Assembly (NCBI GenBank): GCA_027320785.1
Contig: DAHVKR010000009.1
Location: 1 to 12,431 of the forward strand
Length of the DNA: 12,431 bases
DNA from: Bdellovibrionales bacterium
GTDB lineage: Bacteria > Bdellovibrionota > Bdellovibrionia > Bdellovibrionales > Bdellovibrionaceae
Reading direction: 5' to 3'
A program made the position numbers and the translations under genes. The notes beneath the pieces are model-generated. The model was not told the DNA's origin, searched no databases, and saw only the letters and a list, made by a program, of their open reading frames with translations. How positions within the stretch are numbered: position 1 is the first letter of the stretch; the number at the start of each line of letters is the position of its first letter. Of this stretch, positions 6,534 to 12,431 are shown piece by piece.

Positions 6534-7358
6534 ATGAAAACACAATATATCGTATCAACCGTTTTAACAGGAGCACTCTTAATGAGCGTTGGTTGCTCAC
6601 CCAAAAGTGCGAAACTCGTATCCGCTTCACTTAAAATGACAGGTTCTGCATCTTCTGCAACTGTCGTGCAAAATGATAGTAAAGGCTTTTTAAGTCTTCT
6701 GATGGGAAAAGCTTACGCCTTGATTCCAACATCGATTCAAGACTCCACTGGTTTAAGCATCAGTCTATCAAGCGCATGGACCGTTGTAGATGAGATCGAA
6801 TTTAAATCAAGCGAAACCACAAGCGCAGAAGATAGTGAAATGGAAGTTGAGTTCCACGGCCCTTATGCGGTCGACTTACTCTCAACGGCTCCCTTGACAC
6901 TGGATACTCAAAATATAGCTGTTAAAGATATCCGCCGAATTAAAATGAAGCTGCAGGCTGCAAGCACTTTGCCCGCTGGAGCACCCGCCGGTTTATTAAA
7001 CAACAGTATCTATCTGGCTGGTACTGTCGGTGGAAACAGCTTCGTTGTTCAAATGGATGATGGAACTGAAATGCAGATCGGTGGCCCAACAGCTTTCCAA
7101 CCCGCTCAAGGTTCAGATCTCTTAGTTGAGATTCAGTTGGCTAACATCTTTAAACAGATCAACATGTCAACTGTAGCGAATGGTGAGGTTATCGATCACA
7201 CCAATCGACACACAGGAGCCAATCTGTGTAACTCAATTGATGCAAGTGCAACAGACATCTACACTTGTATCAGAAAAGGACTTGAACTCCGTGCTAACTT
7301 CGGAGTCGACCAAGACAATGATGATGCCTTGGACCACTCTGACAGCATGGTGAAATAA
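6534..7358 (+). CDS. Predicted lipoprotein with EF-hand-like C-terminal loop, paralogue 1
   Basis: The 274-residue product has a lipoprotein signal peptide ending in LMSVGC, with Cys21 as the lipidation site (Ser at -3 is less common than Leu but acceptable). After a Ser/Ala-rich linker comes a second hydrophobic patch ending in YALIP (about 52-65), then a core (about 75-215) with DEIEFK, FHGPYAVDLLS, RRIKMKL and GAPAGLLNNSIYLAGTV, all of which recur in the gene at 8267. Near the end are Cys232 and Cys245, probably a disulfide, and an EF-hand-like loop at 259-270 with Asp at positions 1, 3, 5, 9 and 12. The core faintly recalls DUF4382-type lipoproteins, but I am not sure. AAGGA (6521-6525) supports the start. 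It is the first gene of a presumed operon with a TIGR02147 regulator, separated from it by a strong hairpin. Confidence 0.85.
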   Translation: MKTQYIVSTVLTGALLMSVGCSPKSAKLVSASLKMTGSASSATVVQNDSKGFLSLLMGKAYALIPTSIQDSTGLSISLSSAWTVVDEIEFKSSETTSAEDSEMEVEFHGPYAVDLLSTAPLTLDTQNIAVKDIRRIKMKLQAASTLPAGAPAGLLNNSIYLAGTVGGNSFVVQMDDGTEMQIGGPTAFQPAQGSDLLVEIQLANIFKQINMSTVANGEVIDHTNRHTGANLCNSIDASATDIYTCIRKGLELRANFGVDQDNDDALDHSDSMVK

Positions 7359-7385
7359 CAGCGTATATGTAAACCACACGCCCCC

Positions 7386-7413
7386 AGAGGGAAGGCTTTC
7401 AAGCCTTCCCTCT
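7386..7413 (+). terminator. Strong hairpin between lipoprotein 1 and the regulator gene
   Basis: AGAGGGAAGGC (7386-7396) pairs perfectly with GCCTTCCCTCT (7403-7413); an extra T-A pair closes a TTCA tetraloop, giving a 12-bp stem. The bases after it (ACTTACGAG) hold no U-run, so it is not a classic rho-independent terminator. It ends only 17 bases before the regulator's ATG. It may act as a partial terminator or attenuator, or protect the 3' end of the lipoprotein mRNA so that it accumulates more than the regulator mRNA. Confidence 0.6.
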
Positions 7414-7430
7414 ACTTACGAGAGAAAACG

Positions 7431-8270
7431 ATGAACAAACAAGAGAAACCAAACATTTACACTTATCATGATCACATCAGCTTCTTGGTTGATTGGTTTC
7501 AGTTTCTTAAAAAAAACAGGAGTGACTTTTCAATGAGATCTCTAGCGCAAAAATCAAAGATTGCATCTGGATATTTGCCGATGGTTCTCAAAAGACAACG
7601 AGAGCTTTCCGAAAAAGCCTTTTTAAAAGTACTCCCACATCTTTCCTTAGATCCACAAGAACGTAAATTCCTCGGACTCCTCAGGCTTGTTGGCGAATCA
7701 AAAGACCCCAATGTCAGAATAGAAGCCGTCAATCAAATGTCACGTCTTCGTAAGTTTCAAGAAAAGAACAACAATGAAATTCGCGTCTATGAATATCTGA
7801 CTAAGTGGTACTATGTCGCCATCAGAGAAATGGCCGCCCTATCCGATTTTAAAATGGACCCCGAGTGGATTAAAAATAAACTAAATGGCCGCATCACAAC
7901 TGCTGAAGTAGACGAAGCTCTCGAGTTTCTAAAAGAACAGGGCTTCCTTGTACAAGATGCCAAAGGCGAGTGGACTCAACCTCAAACAAATCTCGATTGC
8001 CGTGAAGGGATTTTTAAATTGAGCTTAGGACAATTCCATAGGCAAATGTTTGAATTAGCATCCGAATCCATTGAAGATACCCCTCGAGAAAAGCGATATA
8101 TCCTCGGACATACTGTCGCTATTTCGGCACAGGATTTTGATAAGATCAAAGCTATTCTCAATGAGTCTGTCGCAAAAATTACCCAACTAGATGATCAAAA
8201 AGGAAACAAAGAAGAAGTGTACCATATTGAGATGGCCGCTTTCCCCCTCACCAAAGAAGAGAGAAAATGA
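7431..8270 (+). CDS. TIGR02147 (DUF4423) family regulator
   Basis: A 279-residue cytoplasmic protein of the TIGR02147 family, presumed transcription regulators known chiefly from Bdellovibrio-like bacteria and Fibrobacter. The N-terminal part (about residues 30-90) is helix-turn-helix-like, with the family pattern FSMRSLAQKSKIASGYLPMV followed by Leu/Glu-rich helices. The middle (about 117-190) carries the hallmark YLTKWYYVAIREMAAL, the DPEWIKNKL segment and a winged-helix-like AL-FLKEQGFLVQD-GEW block. The C-terminal part (about 195-275), with ILGHTVAIS and a beta-rich end, is likely to be a ligand or partner domain. The ribosome-binding site is weak (GAGAG shortly before ATG), behind a strong hairpin, which suggests low expression. 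Its last codons overlap the next lipoprotein gene by four bases (ATGA), so the two are translationally coupled. Targets are unknown; the flanking lipoprotein genes are the obvious guess. Confidence 0.88.
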   Translation: MNKQEKPNIYTYHDHISFLVDWFQFLKKNRSDFSMRSLAQKSKIASGYLPMVLKRQRELSEKAFLKVLPHLSLDPQERKFLGLLRLVGESKDPNVRIEAVNQMSRLRKFQEKNNNEIRVYEYLTKWYYVAIREMAALSDFKMDPEWIKNKLNGRITTAEVDEALEFLKEQGFLVQDAKGEWTQPQTNLDCREGIFKLSLGQFHRQMFELASESIEDTPREKRYILGHTVAISAQDFDKIKAILNESVAKITQLDDQKGNKEEVYHIEMAAFPLTKEERK

Positions 8271-9127
8271 GAGTGCGTATGAAAATACTAAAATCGTCCC
8301 TCATCACAATGGCCTTTTGCCTGCTGACTCTGCTCACAACCTCGTGTCAGCTGAAAGCAAATAGCACAACGACAGGAAATCCTTTCGTGACTTTCTACGC
8401 AACAGGATCCTCAGCCGCCACAACTGTCGCCAAACAAATGTGGCATGGATTATTAAGTTTATTTTTACCCACGGCCTCGGCCCTTCCCGCACCCGGAACC
8501 ATGATGGATGCCGTTGGAAATACTGTCACAGTGACAAAAATTTGGTTCACGATTGGTGAAATTGAATTTAAGTATGCCGAGCTTCCCGACGGTTCCGAAG
8601 TCGACGGCTCTGATGTTTCATTCACAGGCCCCTATACAGTCGACATGCTGAGCTCATCTCCAACTCCACTCGATGCCGGTAATATCACCATCGATCTCAT
8701 GAGACGTATCAAAGTTAAGCTAGTAAAAACAACGAGTGTCCCAGGTGGAGCCCCAGCTGGTCTTAGCAATAATAGCATTTATATGGAAGGAACTGTTAAC
8801 GGCCATGCCTTTATCTTTACCAGTCAAGATGAGGCTGTTATGGAAATCTATGGTCCTAATCTTGTCACCGCTCTTGAAAACAGCTCACTGCTTTTACAAC
8901 TCAGAACTGCTAACCTTATTAGACGTATTGACTTGTCAGCTATCACATCAAGCACAACTATTTCCGAGTCTAATAAAGTCAACGCCACAAATCCTTGTCC
9001 CAATATTAATTCAAGCGCGAGCGATCTTTACACCTGTATTCGCGGTGGATTTGAAACAGAATCAACACTGGGACGAGATGATAATGGTGACCATGAAATC
9101 GAATCGAACGAGAGTTCTTTCGATTAA
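8267..9127 (+). CDS. Predicted lipoprotein with EF-hand-like C-terminal loop, paralogue 2
   Basis: The 286-residue product is a divergent duplicate of the lipoprotein encoded at 6534. Its signal peptide ends in LLTTSC, with lipidation at Cys27 (Cys23 if translation starts at the in-frame ATG at 8279). Shared blocks in the same order are GLLSLF...ALP (about 61-74), GEIEFK, FTGPYTVDMLS, RRIKVKL and GAPAGLSNNSIYMEGTV, then NPC...YTC (Cys244 and Cys257, the same 12-residue gap) and an EF-hand loop at 271-282 (D-x-N-G-D-x-E-I-E-x2-E), a better match than in paralogue 1. The start ATG at 8267 overlaps the regulator stop, so ribosomes may reinitiate; the upstream AAGAGAG is a weak binding site. Its stop codon overlaps that of the convergent sulfatase-fold gene. 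It is probably anchored in the outer membrane. Function is unknown. Confidence 0.85.
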   Translation: MRVRMKILKSSLITMAFCLLTLLTTSCQLKANSTTTGNPFVTFYATGSSAATTVAKQMWHGLLSLFLPTASALPAPGTMMDAVGNTVTVTKIWFTIGEIEFKYAELPDGSEVDGSDVSFTGPYTVDMLSSSPTPLDAGNITIDLMRRIKVKLVKTTSVPGGAPAGLSNNSIYMEGTVNGHAFIFTSQDEAVMEIYGPNLVTALENSSLLLQLRTANLIRRIDLSAITSSTTISESNKVNATNPCPNINSSASDLYTCIRGGFETESTLGRDDNGDHEIESNESSFD

Positions 9128-10965
9128 AAATAAAGAGCATTATCCCAAAGTCCCTCTGAAAAGACTTCTTTGACGGCCTTCAAACTTTTTTCAAGTTGAG
9201 GGTCTGCGGGGACTTCTTTTTTATAATTATCAAAATCAACAAAGGTTTGCTTATTGTGCTGCTCGATCAAGACTGTCTTCCCGTCCGTTTGAAGATAGAG
9301 GCCGGGAATAAAGGCCGTAAAAGTTCGAGGTCCTGGGCGAAAAACAGAGCGAGACAATGCCACCGTTTTAACATTGGGTATTTTAAGAAAATCATAGAGA
9401 CTGGCTGGAATATCAATCTGTTGAACAAGTTCCTGTCGATCAATCTGTTCCGGCCACTTCGGAATCTGCGGATGAAAAAATAAAATCGGAATACGGTAAG
9501 CTTTAATATAATCATCGAAGTCCGTAAAAACCTGAGGCCCCGTGTGATCCGCCGAGATAATAAAAAGAGTATTGGAATACCACGGCTGCTTCTCTGCATA
9601 TTTGAAAAAATCAGCCAACACAGAATCCGTGTAAGAAATAGATCTTAAAATCTTATGGGGCCCTTTAATATGATCATACTGAGCTTCACTCGGTGGAAGC
9701 TTGTAAGGTTGATGAGAACTCAATGTAAATAAGGCTGAAAAGAAGGGTTGTTTTTTTTGCGTCAGCTGATCCGCAAAATATTTCAAATAAGGTCGATCGT
9801 AGATGCCCCAAACCCCATCACTATCTTCAGGACGAGGGTACTCATTTTTTCCAAAATAATGTCGAATACCGGCCTTCGCAGTAAAGGCATCAAAGTGCAT
9901 GGTTCCATTATCAGCGCCATGATAAAAGCTCGTGTCATATCCTTGATTGTCGAGCACTTCCCCCAATCCCACAAACTGATTGGTTGAAAACTCTGAAGTG
10001 ATAAAGGGCTCTTCCATCAAAGCCGGGATGCCCGACATAATGGCCGCAACCCCCTCAATGGAACGACGTCCACTGGCCATAGCCCGAGTAAACGTCAGAC
10101 TTCTTTTCATCAGACTATCTAAGAAAGGAGTATAGGAGTGATGATTTTCAGGGTTTAATCCTGTGTACTCCCAAGAAAAACTTTCTAGAATCAAAATCAC
10201 AACATTTTGCTTTTGTGTAAAATTCATCTGCGGCAAAATGGGTTGAGAATTAATTCCCCCATTGACCAACTTTAAAGCCTCATCATGCTGAGGAAAGTAT
10301 TTCACTCGTGGAAGAGTGTTTTTACCCACTGTCTTAAGCAGCATAAAGCTTGTATTCAATGACAGCTGATTCATTTGAGCTCTCTCGAAAGCATCCGCAT
10401 TCACAGGCGTGAGAGGTTTTTTCTGAAGGCCCCCACGACTTCCGATCACTAAAAGAATCACAATGACGACTTGCTCAATGACCGCCATTTTTGATTTCCA
10501 TGTAAAAGGTCGACGAGATTCTTTTTTGATAACTCGATAACTCCAGTACCAAAAAAGACCGCCCAAGAGTGCGGCTAGAATCATCCAAATGACATAACCA
10601 CTGATAATTCCCGCTGTTTTATTCTGACCCTCTTTCAAAATGTCCAAAGAAGAATAGGTCATTCGACGACCCCAAAACTTCCACATTTCCACATCAATGA
10701 CATTGACCAACCAAAGCGGTATTTGGATCAGGAAAAAAGGAATCCAGTAAAAACGGCCGATCAGCCATCCCCATAAAACCACAGGCAAAAGGGTCCAGGA
10801 TATGGAAACCATATCAAAAGGAATCCCCACCCAAAAAGCCTTCACCAGGTCCGATAGGTTCTCATGAGCAAAAAGTCTAAAATTCCACCCAAGGAATTCC
10901 ACCCTTAAACTCATGTAAAAAAGGAATAGAATGAGGGCTAAGCGCCAAAACAAGCTGAAACGCAC
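9124..10965 (-). CDS. LtaS/OpgB-like membrane phosphotransferase (alkaline-phosphatase superfamily)
   Basis: A 613-residue enzyme with about five N-terminal TM helices (roughly 5-20, 52-70, 72-92, 118-143 and 162-178) and a periplasmic sulfatase-fold domain (about 250-570), the layout of lipoteichoic acid synthase. Metal and catalytic residues are in place: Glu261 (LILESFSW), nucleophile position Ser302 (SGRRSIEG), His418 (SSHQPY) and Asp473-His474 (ISADHTGP). S. aureus LtaS has Thr as nucleophile; Ser here fits some Gram-negative relatives. It probably moves a phosphoglycerol or phosphoethanolamine head group from a phospholipid to a periplasmic glycan or lipid, but the acceptor cannot be read from sequence. 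The start is GTG at 10965, seven bases after AGGG; an out-of-frame ATG overlaps it by one base. Its stop overlaps the convergent lipoprotein gene's stop, and 54 bases separate it from divergent bolA. Confidence 0.9.
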   Translation of the reverse strand: MRFSLFWRLALILFLFYMSLRVEFLGWNFRLFAHENLSDLVKAFWVGIPFDMVSISWTLLPVVLWGWLIGRFYWIPFFLIQIPLWLVNVIDVEMWKFWGRRMTYSSLDILKEGQNKTAGIISGYVIWMILAALLGGLFWYWSYRVIKKESRRPFTWKSKMAVIEQVVIVILLVIGSRGGLQKKPLTPVNADAFERAQMNQLSLNTSFMLLKTVGKNTLPRVKYFPQHDEALKLVNGGINSQPILPQMNFTQKQNVVILILESFSWEYTGLNPENHHSYTPFLDSLMKRSLTFTRAMASGRRSIEGVAAIMSGIPALMEEPFITSEFSTNQFVGLGEVLDNQGYDTSFYHGADNGTMHFDAFTAKAGIRHYFGKNEYPRPEDSDGVWGIYDRPYLKYFADQLTQKKQPFFSALFTLSSHQPYKLPPSEAQYDHIKGPHKILRSISYTDSVLADFFKYAEKQPWYSNTLFIISADHTGPQVFTDFDDYIKAYRIPILFFHPQIPKWPEQIDRQELVQQIDIPASLYDFLKIPNVKTVALSRSVFRPGPRTFTAFIPGLYLQTDGKTVLIEQHNKQTFVDFDNYKKEVPADPQLEKSLKAVKEVFSEGLWDNALYF

Positions 10966-10983
10966 ATTTATACCCTAGCATAG

Positions 10984-11013
10984 TTGCTTGTTCCGGTCAT
11001 CCTCTGGTAGAAC
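10984..11013 (+). promoter_or_regulatory. Candidate bolA promoter, nearly leaderless
   Basis: TTGCTT (10984-10989), an 18-base spacer and TAGAAC (11008-11013) lie six bases before the bolA ATG at 11020. The predicted transcript would start at or next to the A of ATG, and no Shine-Dalgarno sequence is visible there. The element falls in the 54-base gap to the divergent sulfatase-fold gene, so the two promoters must overlap or the second must lie within bolA. Matches to consensus are partial. Confidence 0.35.
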
Positions 11014-11019
11014 ACCCCT

Positions 11020-11250
11020 ATGACACAAGAGCAAATGAAAGAACGCCTCGAGAAATACTACCCAGGGGACTCTGTAGAGGTTATTGACCTCACCGGGACC
11101 TCTGACCATTGGGAAGTTTTTGTGGAAAGTGCTGCTTTTAAAGGCCTTTCCCGTATTGAACAGCACCAACATGTTATGAAATGCTTTAGCGACGAGCTCA
11201 AAACGGGCGAAGTCCATGCTCTTTCCATACGAACGAAATTGAAAACTTAA
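11020..11250 (+). CDS. bolA: BolA family protein
   Basis: A 76-residue BolA/IbaG-type protein, near the small end of the family. Features are the DHWEVFVES strand with His30, the loop FKGLSRIEQHQHV (about 40-52) in place of the usual R-H-R region, and the C-terminal HALSIRT with the near-invariant His66. In known systems BolA proteins pair with CGFS-type monothiol glutaredoxins and share a [2Fe-2S] cluster, using that C-terminal His as one ligand. The very next gene, 23 bases downstream, encodes just such a glutaredoxin, which strongly supports the call and suggests an iron-sulfur trafficking or iron-sensing role in the cytoplasm. There is no visible ribosome-binding site; see the adjacent promoter entry for a possible leaderless start. 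Whether it is closer to BolA or IbaG cannot be settled by eye. Confidence 0.9.
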   Translation: MTQEQMKERLEKYYPGDSVEVIDLTGTSDHWEVFVESAAFKGLSRIEQHQHVMKCFSDELKTGEVHALSIRTKLKT

Positions 11251-11273
11251 TTTTAAATAAACCAGGAGGACTT

Positions 11274-11600
11274 ATGTCTGACGTTAAAACTCGAATTGAA
11301 GACCTTTTAAATCAAAATAAAGTGGTGCTCTTTATGAAGGGCACTCAAAACTTTCCGATGTGTGGTTTTTCAGCCCGCGCCACCAATATTCTTCAGGACC
11401 TGGGAGTTCCCTTCCTCGACGTCAATGTTTTAGAGGATGAAGAGATTCGTCAAGGGATCAAGGAATATGGAAACTGGCCCACAATCCCTCAGCTTTACGT
11501 GAATAAAAAACTTGTTGGTGGATCTGATATCATGATGGAAATGTATCAGTCTGGCGAACTCAAAGATCTTATCAAAACAGAACTCCAAGCTGGACAGTAG
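11274..11600 (+). CDS. grxD: Monothiol CGFS glutaredoxin (Grx4/GrxD type)
   Basis: A 108-residue single-domain glutaredoxin of the Grx4 class. All family marks are present: VVLFMKGT with Lys22, the active site Cys30-Gly-Phe-Ser, NWPTIPQLYV (about 67-76) with the cis-Pro, and GGSDI (82-86) for glutathione binding. Such proteins bind a bridging [2Fe-2S] cluster with glutathione as dimers, or as heterodimers with BolA, and pass clusters on to acceptor proteins; they have little classical thiol reductase activity. The start is set by AGGAGG (11264-11269) just before the ATG. The gene sits 23 bases after bolA and 9 bases before a DUF2892-like gene, in what looks like a four-gene operon. Confidence 0.95.
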   Translation: MSDVKTRIEDLLNQNKVVLFMKGTQNFPMCGFSARATNILQDLGVPFLDVNVLEDEEIRQGIKEYGNWPTIPQLYVNKKLVGGSDIMMEMYQSGELKDLIKTELQAGQ

Positions 11601-11609
11601 TTTCTCGCC

Positions 11610-11825
11610 ATGAAGTGCAACCTGGCCCTCTGGGATCGAACCCTCCGCTTTATTGTTGCCGTCATGCTTTTGACCTATGTCATTGCCGGGGGACCTTTTT
11701 GGGGCTGGGGAGGACTTTACTTTTTACTGACGGCCGCCTGGGGACTTTGTCCCGTGTATGCCTTCTTTCGATTTAAAACCATTCGTACTCCCCAATCGCC
11801 CTTTAATAATCTGAGGAAACCTTAA
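11610..11825 (+). CDS. DUF2892 / YgaP-like small membrane protein
   Basis: A 71-residue inner-membrane protein matching the YgaP-type transmembrane domain (DUF2892): an N-terminal WDRTLRF motif, two close hydrophobic helices (about residues 11-27 and 30-50) and the conserved GLCPVYAFF near the end, where family members usually have CPlY. In other bacteria this domain occurs alone or fused to rhodanese domains; its role is poorly known. No clear ribosome-binding site precedes ATG 11610, which lies 9 bases after grxD, so translation probably depends on the upstream gene. Its stop TAA overlaps the next gene's ATG by one base (TAATG). The single Cys in the GLCP motif could be redox-active given the neighbouring glutaredoxin, but this is a guess. 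Confidence 0.85.
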   Translation: MKCNLALWDRTLRFIVAVMLLTYVIAGGPFWGWGGLYFLLTAAWGLCPVYAFFRFKTIRTPQSPFNNLRKP

Positions 11826-12431
11826 TGGAAGCTCTTCAAAAGCTCGCCCTACCGAAGACTCATGTTTTAACAGACGAATCCTCTCTCAAAAATTATGGAA
11901 AAGATTGGACGACTTATTTCGATATTAAAGCGTCGGCCGTTGTTTTTCCACGCAATACCGATGATGTCGTCGCCCTTACCAAATGGGCTCGAGAAAACAA
12001 AATAGCTCTCGTTCCCTCGGGTGGACGCACGGGACTCAGTGGTGCGGCCTGTGCAACTCAAGGCGAAGTCATTGTCAGTTTCGATAAAATGAACCAAATC
12101 AAAGAATTCAGTGCCGTTGATCAAACCGTTGTTTGTGAAGCTGGCGTGATCACTGAGAACTTACAAAAATTTGCTCAGGAAAAAGGTCTTTTTTATCCAG
12201 TGGATTTTGCCGCTCGAGGTTCAGCGCAAATTGGAGGTAATATTGCCACCAATGCCGGCGGTATTAAAGTCGTTCGCTATGGAATGACTCGCCAATGGAT
12301 TGCTGGCTTAACCGTTGTCACAGGAACAGGTGAGGTTTTAAAACTCAATCAAGGACTGATCAAAAATGCGACGGGATATGACTTGCGCCAACTTTTTATT
12401 GGTTCCGAAGGCACTTTGGGTTTTATCACCG
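11825..12431 (+). CDS. FAD-linked oxidase, GlcD/D-2-hydroxyacid dehydrogenase type (partial, cut by window end)
   Basis: The first 202 codons of a VAO-type flavoenzyme are visible; the reading frame is open to the window edge. The PCMH FAD-binding domain is well conserved: VVFPRNTDDVVALTKWA, the FAD loop VPSGGRTGLSGAA (about residues 64-76), GGNIATNAGG (about 138-147) and ATGYDLRQLFIGSEGTLGFIT (end of the window). This pattern fits the GlcD, D-lactate dehydrogenase and D-2-hydroxyglutarate dehydrogenase group, which oxidise D-2-hydroxyacids and pass electrons to quinone, an electron-transfer flavoprotein or an FeS partner. The substrate is not decidable without the C-terminal half. GAGGA (11813-11817) lies seven bases before the ATG, which overlaps the DUF2892 gene's stop by one base, so coupling is likely. 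Confidence 0.92.
   Translation, partial: MEALQKLALPKTHVLTDESSLKNYGKDWTTYFDIKASAVVFPRNTDDVVALTKWARENKIALVPSGGRTGLSGAACATQGEVIVSFDKMNQIKEFSAVDQTVVCEAGVITENLQKFAQEKGLFYPVDFAARGSAQIGGNIATNAGGIKVVRYGMTRQWIAGLTVVTGTGEVLKLNQGLIKNATGYDLRQLFIGSEGTLGFIT

Noticed and set aside
9783..9974. Minus-strand 63-codon ORF inside the sulfatase-fold gene region
   Set aside because: It lies in another frame within a well-conserved CDS (the LtaS-like gene) and has no ribosome-binding site or recognisable motif.
11867..12124. Minus-strand 85-codon ORF opposite the FAD-linked oxidase
   Set aside because: The plus strand encodes unmistakable FAD-binding motifs across the same bases; the antisense product has no features.
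1..12431. tRNA, rRNA, CRISPR, insertion sequence or prophage signals
   Set aside because: No cloverleaf, repeat-spacer pattern, transposase, integrase or long inverted repeats were seen on reading both strands; a tRNA search tool was not available.

Overview
The window looks like a stretch of chromosome from a Gram-negative bacterium, most likely a member of the Bdellovibrionota (Bdellovibrio-like). Four things point that way: a TIGR02147/DUF4423-type regulator (a family rich in Bdellovibrio and Fibrobacter), secreted proteins and lipoproteins of unknown family, a BolA/CGFS-glutaredoxin pair, and a bacterial topoisomerase VI gene pair. Base composition is moderate (roughly low-40s % GC by eye) and fairly even apart from one AT-rich intergenic region near 6.3-6.45 kb. 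The taxonomic call is inference. No rRNA, tRNA, CRISPR array, transposase or integrase was seen.

Layout. (1) 32-478: a small secreted protein on the plus strand, ending at a strong intrinsic terminator whose second arm lies in the 3' end of the opposing gene. (2) 503-3906, minus strand: an HNH endonuclease-like gene, then topoisomerase VI subunit B and subunit A. (3) 4109-6234, plus strand: a small membrane protein with its own terminator, a cyclic-nucleotide-binding-fold protein with a C-terminal zinc ribbon, and an NADPH-dependent FMN reductase. (4) About 300 bp of AT-rich intergenic DNA, then 6534-9127, plus strand: a lipoprotein, a TIGR02147 regulator and a second, paralogous lipoprotein, with a strong hairpin after the first and an ATGA overlap between the last two. 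(5) 9124-10965, minus strand: a five-TM LtaS/OpgB-like alkaline-phosphatase-superfamily enzyme, convergent with the second lipoprotein and sharing the palindrome TTAA in the stop codons. (6) 11020-12431, plus strand: bolA, a CGFS glutaredoxin, a DUF2892-type small membrane protein and a GlcD-like FAD-linked oxidase cut by the window end.

How they fit together. The type IIB topoisomerase genes form a two-subunit operon for an ATP-dependent double-strand passage enzyme that is typical of archaea and sporadic in bacteria. The lipoprotein-regulator-lipoprotein unit is the best candidate for an undescribed system. Both lipoproteins share a core, a conserved Cys pair and a C-terminal EF-hand-like loop, and the regulator is locked between them. 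The bolA-glutaredoxin pair probably acts in [2Fe-2S] handling, next to a flavoprotein oxidase. Several genes (5650, 11020, possibly the HNH gene) have promoter-like elements so close to the start codon that the transcript would have almost no leader.
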